Positions 1 to 8,251 of a stretch of DNA of 64,000 nucleotides are shown here, piece by piece. The stretch is from Bifidobacterium callitrichidarum (GTDB lineage Bacteria > Actinomycetota > Actinomycetes > Actinomycetales > Bifidobacteriaceae), in contig NZ_QFFM01000016.1 of assembly GCF_003129905.1 (NCBI RefSeq), positions 1-64,000 of the forward strand, read 5' to 3'. Positions within the stretch are counted from its first letter, which is position 1; every line of letters starts with the position of its first letter. Made by a program: the position numbers and the translations under genes. Below the pieces are notes generated by a model that saw nothing but the letters and a program-made list of their open reading frames with translations, was not told where the DNA came from and searched no databases.

Positions 1-716
1 TCCTTCATGATCTGGGTGATCTGGGTGGCGGCGATGGCGATGGACTTCGGGGAGGCCATCGGGGCGTTGCCGAGCGTAAAACCGTTGGCCAGCATGTCCC
101 AGAAGTTCGGGAGGCTGCAGTTGGACTGGGCGGTGAACGGCGAGTAGTCGGCGTCATGGAAGTGGATGTCGCCCTTCATGTGGGCGTTGGAGACGGCCGG
201 GGGCAGCATGTTGAACGCGGCGGCCTTGCTCACGGCGCCGGCCAGCAGGTCGCGCTGGGTGGCGTAGACGTTGGAATCCTTGTTGGCGTTCTCATGGATG
301 AGCGTCGGATCGTGGTTGATGAAGCGGGCCACGGCTTCGTTCACGTCGGTGGCCTTGGCACGCTCGATGTCCTTGTCCAGACGGTAGCTGGTGTAGGCGC
401 GGGCCACGTCGTACAGGTGCGCGTCGATGAGGGCGTGCTCCACCAGGTTCTGGATGTCCTCGATCTTGGCCGGACCGTTGTAACGGCCCTTGATCTCGCC
501 TTCCACCTGGTTGGCGAAGCCACGGATCATGGCCTCCTCTTCGGGGCCGATTTCCTTATTGAGGTCACCGAAGGCGGACTTGACCGCGGAGATGATGTTG
601 ATCGGGTCGAAGTCGACCACGCGACCGTCGCGCTTCTCGACGAGAACGGTGGAGGTCTTGGCGACCTTCTTGATCTCGCTGCCGGCGACGTTCTCTTCCA
701 GCACCTGTGCGCTCAT
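1..716 (-). CDS. nrdD: Anaerobic (class III) ribonucleoside-triphosphate reductase, N-terminal part
   Basis: Reduces ribonucleoside triphosphates to deoxyribonucleotides under anaerobic conditions by glycyl-radical chemistry; NrdG normally supplies the radical. About 238 residues are present and the rest, including the glycyl-radical site, lies left of the window. The N-terminus carries an ATP-cone domain (roughly residues 22-115, with VEKRDGRVVDFDP), the allosteric nucleotide site. It is followed by the start of the NrdD barrel, with ENANKDS and the IHFHDADYSP motif near residue 195. The ATG at 714-716 is preceded by AGAGG seven bases upstream. The gene diverges from xseA across 376 bp, which contain two NrdR-like boxes. 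Expected in a strict anaerobe. The family call is secure. Confidence 0.95.
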   Translation of the reverse strand, partial: MSAQVLEENVAGSEIKKVAKTSTVLVEKRDGRVVDFDPINIISAVKSAFGDLNKEIGPEEEAMIRGFANQVEGEIKGRYNGPAKIEDIQNLVEHALIDAHLYDVARAYTSYRLDKDIERAKATDVNEAVARFINHDPTLIHENANKDSNVYATQRDLLAGAVSKAAAFNMLPPAVSNAHMKGDIHFHDADYSPFTAQSNCSLPNFWDMLANGFTLGNAPMASPKSIAIAATQITQIMK

Positions 717-840
717 CGGGAACCTCTTTCCTTGGTGTGCGGGCCTGTTTCCAGCCCCGTATTTTGGCCGCACTTGACGTGGGCCACACGAATTACATGG
801 ATGTCGTTTCTTGAACCTTTAGAAGGATACGGCAACCCCA

Positions 841-888
841 ACCCTATATCTAGTGCCCAACTATGGCGTGTTGACCTATTTGTAGTGA
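841..888 (-). promoter_or_regulatory. Tandem NrdR boxes upstream of nrdD
   Basis: ACCCTATATCTAGTGC (841-856) matches the general NrdR box ACACTATATATAGTGT at 13 of 16 positions. A weaker copy at 873-888 has core CTAT and TAGTG at the same offsets. The two are 32 bp apart, three helical turns, which is the usual arrangement of paired NrdR boxes. They lie 125-172 bp upstream of the nrdD start, so repression of nrdD by NrdR is the likely role. The remainder of the 376-bp gap to xseA shows no gene. Confidence 0.65.
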
Positions 889-1092
889 TTATCGGCCATA
901 TTCCGCCAAAATCGAATCTGTGTGATTCACGTAACGGTTTTTCCCGAGCGTGTCGCCGGTTGATGACGTCCATATTCGACCTCCCCTCGTGCTATGTGGT
1001 TCCATCCGCATCCGATACGGCTCATCATCGCATGGGTTTTTCGTGTCGGTAAAATTTTTCCCTCCCTGAAAACCGCACTTATAGTGGAGGGC

Positions 1093-2460
1093 ATGACTAC
1101 TGCAATGGGCTATTCTTCGGGCGGCGCACCGACCGCCGCCTCTCTGGCTTCGGCCGGCTTCACCCCCGGTCAGGGGGCCGGCGCCGGCGAACCGGGCACT
1201 ATCAACCTGCCCGCCGGTCCACGCCCCGCCGACCAGTTGCCGGCGCGAGCGGGCGAGACCACCGCCCAGAACCCCTGGCCGGTCAGCGTGCTGAGCCAGA
1301 AGTTCTACGGTGCGGTGGAACGCTGGCCCGCCGCCTGGGTCACCGGTCAGATCACCCAGATCAACACCCGTCGTGCCGGCTCGGCGTACATCACCCTGCG
1401 CGACGACTTCGAGGACATCGCCATGGAGGTCAATGGCTTCGGCCGTTTTGCCGCCGCCGCCAGCCAATTCGTGCAGGGCGATCGCGTGGTGATTCATGGC
1501 AAGGCGAATCTGTGGATGAAGCGCACCTCGCTTTCCCTGAGGGGAGACACGATTCTCAAGGTCGGCGAGGGTGGCAGCCTCAAGGCCATGATCGATGAGC
1601 TGCGCAAGAGGCTCAAAGGCGAAGGACTGTTCGACGCGGATCACAAGCTTCCCCTGCCTGAATTCCCCAAGACCATCGGGCTGATCTGCGCGCCGCAGGC
1701 CCGCGCCGAGGGTGATGTGATCACCAACGTGAACCTGCGCTGGCCCACGGTCTCGTTCAAGGTGGTGCATGTACACGTGCAGGGCGAACAATGCCCCGCC
1801 GAGGTGGTCGAGGCCATCGCCAGGCTGGATGCCGATCCCAGCGTGGATGTGATCATCGTGGCCCGTGGCGGCGGTTCCTTCGAGGACCTCATCGGCTTCT
1901 CGGACGAACGAGTGGTGCGGGCGGCCTACGCCTGTTCCAAGCCCCTGGTCTCCGCCATCGGCCATGAGGACGACTGGACGCTGCTGGACTTGGTGGCCGA
2001 TCTGCGCGCCTCAACGCCCACGGATGCCGCCAAGCGCGTGGTGCCGGACGTGAACGAACAGGCACAACTCATCGAGGGCGCCATCGACCGCATGCGCCTG
2101 CGTGTCCGGTCGCGCGTGGAGAACGAAATCAGGCTCATCGAAGGGTACGCCAACCGTCCGAGTCTCACGCAGCCGCACACCATGTTAGAGCCCCATCAGC
2201 GTCTTATCGACGATTCGTTGCAGCGATTGGATATCGGCTTGCGGCGCATCGTGGACGACGCCCAGCTCACCATCGAGAAAGCGCACGCCTCATTGACGGC
2301 CTTGAGCCCCCAGTCCACACTCAATCGCGGTTACGCTGTGGTGCAGTCGGCGGATGGGCACGTCGTGGACAGCTCCACGCAGGTCTCCCCCGGAGATGAC
2401 ATCACCGTGACGTTGAAGCAAGGCGTCATTACCGCAACCGCCACGTCCACCACCGAATAG
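1093..2460 (+). CDS. xseA: Exodeoxyribonuclease VII large subunit
   Basis: Catalytic subunit of exonuclease VII, which degrades single-stranded DNA from both ends to oligonucleotides and acts in mismatch repair and damage processing with XseB. The 455-residue product has an OB-fold nucleic-acid-binding domain (about residues 50-150, with WVTGQI and YITLRDDF), then the catalytic domain with the family block VARGGGSFEDL and GHEDD, and a C-terminal helical region ending in the SPQSTLNRGYAVV motif that is typical of XseA. An in-frame ATG occurs at 994, but the start at 1093 has GGAGG directly upstream and gives the usual family length. Spacing between GGAGG and ATG is short (2 bases), so the exact start is not certain. 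xseB follows after 69 bp. Confidence 0.95.
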   Translation: MTTAMGYSSGGAPTAASLASAGFTPGQGAGAGEPGTINLPAGPRPADQLPARAGETTAQNPWPVSVLSQKFYGAVERWPAAWVTGQITQINTRRAGSAYITLRDDFEDIAMEVNGFGRFAAAASQFVQGDRVVIHGKANLWMKRTSLSLRGDTILKVGEGGSLKAMIDELRKRLKGEGLFDADHKLPLPEFPKTIGLICAPQARAEGDVITNVNLRWPTVSFKVVHVHVQGEQCPAEVVEAIARLDADPSVDVIIVARGGGSFEDLIGFSDERVVRAAYACSKPLVSAIGHEDDWTLLDLVADLRASTPTDAAKRVVPDVNEQAQLIEGAIDRMRLRVRSRVENEIRLIEGYANRPSLTQPHTMLEPHQRLIDDSLQRLDIGLRRIVDDAQLTIEKAHASLTALSPQSTLNRGYAVVQSADGHVVDSSTQVSPGDDITVTLKQGVITATATSTTE

Positions 2461-2529
2461 CCGCATCGTTATTCATCTATTCATACCGACACACGCATAA
2501 CTACCGTATATATAGTAAGGAGCGTCATC

Positions 2530-2832
2530 ATGACCGATACTGCCAACACTTCCGAAAACACCACCCCCGCTTCCACACTGACGGACAAGGAACGCGAGCT
2601 CATCGCCCAGATGCCGTATGAGGAGGCGCGCGACAAGCTTATCCAGGCCGTGCAGGCATTGGAGACCGGCGGCCTAAACCTTGACCAGTCGATGCGCCAG
2701 TGGGAAATCGGCGAGGCTCTGGCCAAGCGCGCACAGGGCCTGCTCAACGATGTCCGCGCCAAGCTCGACCAGGCCCAGGCCGATCAGGCCGCCAACCAGG
2801 CCACTGCGGGTACTCAGTCGAATCTCGACTGA
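2530..2832 (+). CDS. xseB: Exodeoxyribonuclease VII small subunit
   Basis: Small accessory subunit of exonuclease VII; several copies bind the coiled C-terminal region of XseA. The protein has 100 residues with the family core PYEEARDKLIQAVQALETGGLNLD followed in the sequence by the conserved WEIGEALAKR segment, forming two amphipathic helices; shown here only as landmarks near residues 29-70. AAGGAG lies eight bases before the ATG. It is cotranscribed with xseA and overlaps a stem-loop at its stop codon. Confidence 0.93.
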   Translation: MTDTANTSENTTPASTLTDKERELIAQMPYEEARDKLIQAVQALETGGLNLDQSMRQWEIGEALAKRAQGLLNDVRAKLDQAQADQAANQATAGTQSNLD

Positions 2833-2837
2833 GTACC
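2809..2837. repeat. Perfect inverted repeat overlapping the xseB stop codon
   Basis: A 13-bp perfect stem (GGTACTCAGTCGA, 2809-2821, against 2825-2837) with a 3-base loop spans the last codons and stop of xseB, between the convergent xseB and acyl-CoA ligase genes. No U-run follows on either strand, so it is either a factor-dependent end signal, an mRNA 3'-end stabiliser, or a remnant of the dispersed CTCAGTC hairpin family found elsewhere in this window. Confidence 0.6.
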
Positions 2838-2859
2838 CCTCGGCCTACGGCCTTGCTAC

Positions 2860-4716
2860 CTACTTTTTCAGCGGCACGTAGATCACGTTGTCGATCAGGT
2901 CCTGATAGTGCTTGACGATCTGCGCGCGGCGGGTCTTCAGGCTCGGGGTCAGCATGCCGTTGGCCTCGGTGAACTCGTCCGGCAGAATCTCGAACTTGCG
3001 GATGGATTCGGCGCGGGAGACGCCCTCGTTGGCGGCGTTCACCGCACGCTCCACTTCGGCGTGCACGATCGCGTTGCCGGCCAACGAGGCCAGGTCAGGC
3101 TCCGGCTTGGCACCCTGTGCTTCCAGCCAAGCGTTGGCGTCGGCGAAGTCCAGCGTGACCAAGGCGGCCACGAACGGCTTCTTGTCGCCGATCACGAGGC
3201 ACTGATTGACCACGGGCGAGGTCATCACGGACGCCTCCAAGAGGCCCGGCGAGACGTTTTTACCGCCTGCGGTGATGATGAGGTCCTTCTTACGGCCGGT
3301 GATGGAGATGAACCCGTCCTCGTTGATGTCACCCAGATCGCCGGTGTGCAGCCAGCCGTCGGTGATCTGCTGGGCGGTGACCTCGGGGTTGTTGTGGTAG
3401 CCCTTGCACACCAGCGGACCCTTGACCACGAGCTCGCCGTCCTCGGCGATGCCGGCAGTGATGCCGCACATGGGCATGCCGATGGTGCCGATACGGTTGT
3501 CCTCCGGCAGGCTCACGCACACCGGGCCGCAGGTTTCGGTCATGCCGTAGCCTTCCAGCACGGGCATGCCGATGCCGTTGAAGAAGTGCGAAAGCTCGGA
3601 GTCCATGGGAGCTCCGCCGGTGATGGCGAAGTCGGCGTTCGGACCGAAGATCGTGCGGATCTTCTTGTATACCACCTGCTCGTAGAAGGCGTGGGCGATG
3701 CGGCCGGCCAGCGGCAGCTTCTCGCCCTTCTGCTCGGCGCGGGACCAGTCACGGGCGTTCTGCGCGGCACGCGCGAACATCTTGCCTGCGAATCCGGTAC
3801 CGGCGCGCTGGGAAGCGGCGTTGTAGACCTTCTCGTACACGCGCGGCACGGCGAGCAGCAGCGTGGGACCGAAGGTCTCGAAATCCTTGACCATGGTCTT
3901 CATGTTGGAGCTCAGGGCCAGCGTGATGGTGCCGCCGAAGCTGAAGAACTCCATGAACCGGGCGAACACGTGGCTCAACGGCAGGAACAGCAGCAGGCGG
4001 CGGTCCGGCCATGCGCCGGCGCGCGGCATGTACTGCAACGCGGAGAGCACCAGGAACACGAAGTTGCGGTGGGTGAGTTCCACTCCCTTCGGTGTCCCGG
4101 TGGAGCCGGATGTGTAGACGATCGTGGCGAGGTCGTCGCCGTGGGCGGCCTCCTTGTATTCCCAAAATTCGGCGTCGGTCACGGATTCGCCATATTCCTT
4201 GATGGCCTCCAGACCTCCCGCCTCAATCACGAACACGTTGCGCAGGGTGGGCACCTGTGAGCGCACGGACTCGATCTTGTCGCGCTGACCGTCGTCCTCG
4301 GCGATGGCGATGGTGACTTTGGAATCGTTGAAAATCCAGCTGACCTGACTGGCGGAGTTGGTCTCGTACACCGGCACGGTGAGCGCGCCGATGGACATGA
4401 TCGCCAGATCCAGCGCGGTCCACTCCCAGCGGGTGTGGGACACGATGGAGACCGAATCGCCCTTCTTGACGCCAAGGCCGATCAGGCCCTTGGCCAAGGC
4501 GATGACCATGTCGCGGAAGACCTGCGCGCTGTAGGGGTGCCAGGCGCCGTCATCGCCCTTGTATTCGATCATGGAGCCATCGGGGTCACGCTGGGCGCGG
4601 CGGTCGAGCAAATCGAACAGATTAATGTCGCTGTCGATCGGCTCTTTGACCGGGTTGGTGAACTGCTTGACGATCGTGGTCTCATTCCGGGCCACATCAG
4701 CGATGTTTTCAGTCAT
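2860..4716 (-). CDS. fadD: Long-chain acyl-CoA ligase (AMP-forming)
   Basis: Adenylates a long-chain fatty acid and transfers it to CoA, probably to recycle exogenous or membrane fatty acids, since bifidobacteria are not known for beta-oxidation. The 618-residue product carries the complete ANL-superfamily set: YTSGSTGTPKG (residues 201-211, AMP/phosphate loop), GYGMTETCG, DGWLHTGDLG, and the C-terminal GRKKDLIITAGGKN hinge with the catalytic lysine region downstream. Its length and motif spacing match long-chain acyl-CoA synthetases rather than acetyl-CoA or aryl ligases. It is convergent with xseB and monocistronic in appearance. Substrate chain length is inferred from the family only. Confidence 0.88.
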   Translation of the reverse strand: MTENIADVARNETTIVKQFTNPVKEPIDSDINLFDLLDRRAQRDPDGSMIEYKGDDGAWHPYSAQVFRDMVIALAKGLIGLGVKKGDSVSIVSHTRWEWTALDLAIMSIGALTVPVYETNSASQVSWIFNDSKVTIAIAEDDGQRDKIESVRSQVPTLRNVFVIEAGGLEAIKEYGESVTDAEFWEYKEAAHGDDLATIVYTSGSTGTPKGVELTHRNFVFLVLSALQYMPRAGAWPDRRLLLFLPLSHVFARFMEFFSFGGTITLALSSNMKTMVKDFETFGPTLLLAVPRVYEKVYNAASQRAGTGFAGKMFARAAQNARDWSRAEQKGEKLPLAGRIAHAFYEQVVYKKIRTIFGPNADFAITGGAPMDSELSHFFNGIGMPVLEGYGMTETCGPVCVSLPEDNRIGTIGMPMCGITAGIAEDGELVVKGPLVCKGYHNNPEVTAQQITDGWLHTGDLGDINEDGFISITGRKKDLIITAGGKNVSPGLLEASVMTSPVVNQCLVIGDKKPFVAALVTLDFADANAWLEAQGAKPEPDLASLAGNAIVHAEVERAVNAANEGVSRAESIRKFEILPDEFTEANGMLTPSLKTRRAQIVKHYQDLIDNVIYVPLKK

Positions 4717-4919
4717 AGCCCCTATGTAACTCCATCGTTGCTACAAATTCGTTGCCGAGGTCCGTCCATCCGTCAACATGGCCAACATGTCTACGGCCCA
4801 ACGAATGAAATCCCAAGCTCCGGCCGAACCGGACAAGCCCGTGAGCCTGGTGCCGCAAGACGAGTCGAGGCGGCCCGATCCTCTCTATCCGAATCGCCTC
4901 GCCTCGTCGGGGTCGCCCA

Positions 4920-5345
4920 TCAGAACTGGATGTAATCGACTTCTGTATGCTCGCCGGTTTCCAGGTATTTGGCCACGTCTTCGGGACCGGAGAAGACCAG
5001 TTCGACGGCCTGCGCCACCATGAGGTTCACGCGGTCCATCGGCGTGATGCCTTCGTAATACGCATACACCGGCATGCCCAAGGCATGGGCGTATCCGATT
5101 TCGAACATGGTGCCCGGATCCTCATCCATGAGGTTCGCGATCACCGCCTTGGAGGAGTTGATGCCGCGAATATCGTCCGCGAAGCAACCTTCCGGACCGA
5201 CCTCCTCGATCTGGCTGACGAACCGCGGCTTGAACAGCTTACGGCCATGATCTTCCAGCACCTTCTCCAGACGCTCCATGCTGCGCGTCTGCTCGGGATC
5301 GAAGAACGGACCGGCCACGTAATAGTCATATTCCTTGTCGCTCAT
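4920..5345 (-). CDS. Nucleoside 2-deoxyribosyltransferase
   Basis: Exchanges the base of 2'-deoxyribonucleosides, a purine/pyrimidine salvage reaction. The 141-residue protein has the family's nucleotide-binding start YYVAGPFF, a central aspartate segment (IANLMDEDPGT), and the catalytic-glutamate motif GTMFEIGYAHALG, followed by PVYAYYEG. Length equals the family norm (about 140-160). GGAAG lies just upstream of the ATG. Neighbouring genes give no further hint; the 200 bp between it and the acyl-CoA ligase gene contain no convincing gene. Confidence 0.88.
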   Translation of the reverse strand: MSDKEYDYYVAGPFFDPEQTRSMERLEKVLEDHGRKLFKPRFVSQIEEVGPEGCFADDIRGINSSKAVIANLMDEDPGTMFEIGYAHALGMPVYAYYEGITPMDRVNLMVAQAVELVFSGPEDVAKYLETGEHTEVDYIQF

Positions 5346-5568
5346 GGCTTCCAGTCATACCGCAGCCTTGCGGAACATCATGTATATAGCTCAAGGTGTG
5401 GACAAGATATCAGCATGCGAACATTTTGCTGCACATACCGCATTCATGCCGCATAATGGCGCGAATTTCACACCTCTTCAGTCACGTCTCAATCATGAGA
5501 GCCAGTGATGAGAAGGTGAAATCGACATGGCGGATACGTCACATCCTTGGACCTTCCGCCAGCACAAG

Positions 5569-5641
5569 TGCCCGAGATCGGATTCGAACCGACGACACCC
5601 GCTTTAGGAGAGCGGTGCTCTATCCACTGAGCTACCCGGGC
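5569..5641 (-). tRNA. tRNA-Arg (anticodon CCT)
   Basis: The 73-nt cloverleaf reads on the minus strand from acceptor GCCCGGG (5641 side) through D-arm GCTC..GAGC, anticodon loop with CCT, and GGTTCGAATCC T-arm to acceptor CTCGGGC plus discriminator A. The 3' CCA is not encoded. A good -10 (TACAAT, complement of 5653-5658) lies 12 bp before the 5' end. It reads AGG codons. The rest of the 5346-5866 gap holds no other gene I can support. Confidence 0.95.
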
Positions 5642-5866
5642 AACGACGTTCCATTGTACACGGTCAGCACCCCAAACGAACACCCATCCAGGCATATCGG
5701 TGACCAAGAACGTCACGGCAGGCCCGATGAACCGGCACACATACGAACAAATCGTGCCGGTTTGGTGCGGAACATGGGCCTTGCGGCGAAAAAACGGACG
5801 CCCGCCAAGACGAACCCGCTACAGTGGCAAATCGCAGAAAATCGGATGGCATGGAGGGGATTCGTC

Positions 5867-7150
5867 ATGGCGAGGTCACGAAGCACGGCATACGGCAACG
5901 TCACCGGCGCAAGTCGCGGCGGGACGGCTTCCGGCCGTACCCGGACACGATCGCAGGCCGCCGGTGGCGCCGGAGCCCAGGCCGGCAGAATCGACGGAAC
6001 CTACGGATCCGGCAGAGACGGATCGTCCTACAGGACCAGCGCACGCCCGGCCAAGGCAACCGGCAAGGCTCGCCCCGCAACCGGAAAATCCGGCAAGTCC
6101 AGCAAATCCGGCAAATCCAAGTCCAGGAAGAACGCAGCCCCCGACCACCGTTATCGGAACCGGCTGCTCGGTCTGTTGTCCGCACTGTTCGCGCTTGCAG
6201 CCCTCATCGGCACCACCGCACGTGCGTTGCCCGGTGATTTGCAGGAACTGCCGTATGTGCCGATCGTGGTCTCGGCCACGCCTTGGTTCGCGCTGTTGGC
6301 CCTGATCGCTCTGCTGTTGGCGATCGTCTCGCACCGCGTCCTCGCCGCACTGCTCGCTGTGGCCGCTATCGGACTGAACGGGTACTGGCAGTATCCGTTC
6401 TTCTACTCCCCCAATCCGTTGCCGCAGGCCGCGCTGAACGCCGTGGCCGCCTCCGAGGCCAATACCGAGGATGCCTTCGCGCGCGTGATGACGCTCAACG
6501 TATACAAGGGCCAAGCGGACCCGCAGGCCATCGTGGATCTGGTGAGCGACCAGCGTGTGGAGGTGCTGGCCCTGCAGGAGACCACCGACGACTTCGTCAA
6601 GCGGCTCAAACAGGCCGGCATCGAGCATTACCTGCCGTATTCGCAGGTCTCATCGTCCGATGGCGTGTACGGCAACGGCCTGTGGTCCGCCACTCCCCTG
6701 GCCGACCCAGTGGATGACGAGGTGAATTCCAGCGCCTCGTTCATGCCGGGCGGCACCGTGGATCTGGGCGGGTATCGGATTCGATTCGTTTCGGTGCATA
6801 CCACGGCACCGGTGCCCGGCTATTGGCGTCAGTGGAAGCGCTCCCTGGATGAGCTGGGTCTGATGCGCGAGCACACGGACACCCGGTACATCTTCATGGG
6901 CGATTTCAACGCCACATACGATCACACGCCGTTCCGTGATTTTCTGGGCACGCGGTTCCAGGACGCCGCCTATGCCTCAGGCCATGGGTTCACGTTCTCC
7001 TGGCCCACGAACCGCCCATGGGTGCCGATGTTCGCCGGCATCGACCATGTGGTGCTCGATCAGGGCATGCGGGCCGGCCAAGGCAAGGTGGTGCAGGTGG
7101 AGGGTTCCGACCATGCCGCCCTGCTCATGACCGTGGACGTGATGCAGTAG
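5867..7150 (+). CDS. Membrane-anchored endonuclease/exonuclease/phosphatase-family protein
   Basis: The C-terminal half is an EEP (DNase I-like) domain expected to hydrolyse a phosphodiester or phosphomonoester outside the membrane; the substrate is unknown. Landmarks are the metal-binding starts MTLNVYKG and LALQETT, GDFNATYDH with the catalytic Asp/Asn pair, GIDHVVLD and GSDHAALL. The N-terminal ~95 residues are Lys/Gly/Ser/Arg-rich (repeated KSGKS units) and probably cytoplasmic. Three hydrophobic segments follow, as in actinobacterial EEP membrane proteins. The frame is open from 5396, but the ATG at 5867 has GGAGGGG seven bases upstream and no clear start precedes it. Product 427 residues. 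It diverges from tRNA-Arg. Confidence 0.82.
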   Translation: MARSRSTAYGNVTGASRGGTASGRTRTRSQAAGGAGAQAGRIDGTYGSGRDGSSYRTSARPAKATGKARPATGKSGKSSKSGKSKSRKNAAPDHRYRNRLLGLLSALFALAALIGTTARALPGDLQELPYVPIVVSATPWFALLALIALLLAIVSHRVLAALLAVAAIGLNGYWQYPFFYSPNPLPQAALNAVAASEANTEDAFARVMTLNVYKGQADPQAIVDLVSDQRVEVLALQETTDDFVKRLKQAGIEHYLPYSQVSSSDGVYGNGLWSATPLADPVDDEVNSSASFMPGGTVDLGGYRIRFVSVHTTAPVPGYWRQWKRSLDELGLMREHTDTRYIFMGDFNATYDHTPFRDFLGTRFQDAAYASGHGFTFSWPTNRPWVPMFAGIDHVVLDQGMRAGQGKVVQVEGSDHAALLMTVDVMQ

Positions 7151-7249
7151 CATCATCCTGTCCCTGGATTCTTCCCGCCAAGGGAAGCCGTCCCGAAGAC
7201 GGCGTCGAAGATGAGACCCGCGAACCCGTCCGCACACCAACCGACAGTC

Positions 7250-8218
7250 TCAGAACCCCAGCCGCGTGCGACCGAACTGGTCGAGCCAGCGCAGGATGGC
7301 GCCCTCACGCAGCGCCCACGGGCAGATCTCGACTTCCTGGATGTTGAGCGCCTTCATGATCTCGTCGGCCACCACGCCGCCGCCCACGATCTGCATCGTG
7401 CGCTCCGGGGTGATGCCGGGCAGGGCCACGCGCTGCTCGGGCTCGATGGCGGCCAGCCGCGGAATCCAGTCCTCAAGCTGCTCTCGGGTCATGATCCACG
7501 TGTCCTCGCGGCCGGGCTGGCGCACCACGGCGCCGCACAGTCGGGCCAGCGAGCGGAAGGTCTTGGACGTGCCCACCGCGTGGTTCGGATGCTTGGACTG
7601 CGGGAACACCTTGACCATCGGCTCCAGGATCTTACGCACGTTCTTGCGCACTTCCTCAAGCTCCTCGGGCGTGGCGGTGCCGGAGGGCAGGAACTCGGTG
7701 GTCACGCGGCCCGCGCCTGCCGGCACGGACAGCGCAACGGTCGGCTCCTCATCGGAGCCCATCGCCACTTCCAGCGAGCCGCCGCCGATGTCCAGCACGA
7801 GCAGTCGGCCGGCGTCCCAGCCATACCAGCGGCGGGCGGCGAGGAAGGTGAGTCGGGCCTCGTCGTTGCCGGACAGCACGGTCACGCCCTGGCCGATACG
7901 TTCTTCGATCTTGTGAATCACCTTGTTGCCGTTGGGCGCCTCGCGCAGGGCGGAGGTGGCCATGGCGAGCAGCTGCGTGATCTCATACTCCTCGGCGAGC
8001 TTCATGCACTGGTCCACGGCTTCGAGGATCGCCTCGACGCCGGCCTTCTTGATGGAGCCGTCCTCCTTCAGGTATTTCATGAGGCGCACGGTGGACTTGG
8101 TGCTGGCCTCGGGATCGGGGCGCGCGCCGGGGGCCGCGTCAACGATGAGCATGTGGATGGTGTTGGAACCGATATCGAGCACGCCGAGTCGGGTGGTGTG
8201 CGAACGCAGATTGACCAT
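7250..8218 (-). CDS. Ppx/GppA-family phosphatase
   Basis: Actin-fold hydrolase of exopolyphosphate or guanosine pentaphosphate (pppGpp); in actinobacteria such short (about 320 residue) proteins lack the C-terminal HD domain of E. coli Ppx. The 322-residue product shows the phosphate-1 motif VLDIGSNTIHMLI at the N-terminus, the central DIGGGSLEVA loop (phosphate 2), MATSALREA and the GNDEAR segment. The ATG at 8218 has AAGG nine bases upstream; a GTG six codons upstream is possible. It lies 33 bp downstream of the aminotransferase gene on the same strand, so the two are probably cotranscribed. Which of the two substrates it prefers cannot be read from sequence. Confidence 0.87.
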   Translation of the reverse strand: MVNLRSHTTRLGVLDIGSNTIHMLIVDAAPGARPDPEASTKSTVRLMKYLKEDGSIKKAGVEAILEAVDQCMKLAEEYEITQLLAMATSALREAPNGNKVIHKIEERIGQGVTVLSGNDEARLTFLAARRWYGWDAGRLLVLDIGGGSLEVAMGSDEEPTVALSVPAGAGRVTTEFLPSGTATPEELEEVRKNVRKILEPMVKVFPQSKHPNHAVGTSKTFRSLARLCGAVVRQPGREDTWIMTREQLEDWIPRLAAIEPEQRVALPGITPERTMQIVGGGVVADEIMKALNIQEVEICPWALREGAILRWLDQFGRTRLGF

Positions 8219-8251
8219 AGTTCTTGACCTTATCACCTAATGACAGGCCGC

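Noticed and set aside
2809-2837. Rho-independent terminator between xseB and the acyl-CoA ligase gene
   Set aside because: The stem is perfect but there is no U-run on either strand, so it is listed only as an inverted repeat.
4778-5023. Small open frame before the deoxyribosyltransferase gene
   Set aside because: It runs into the 3' end of that gene on the opposite strand and has no ribosome site or recognisable domain.
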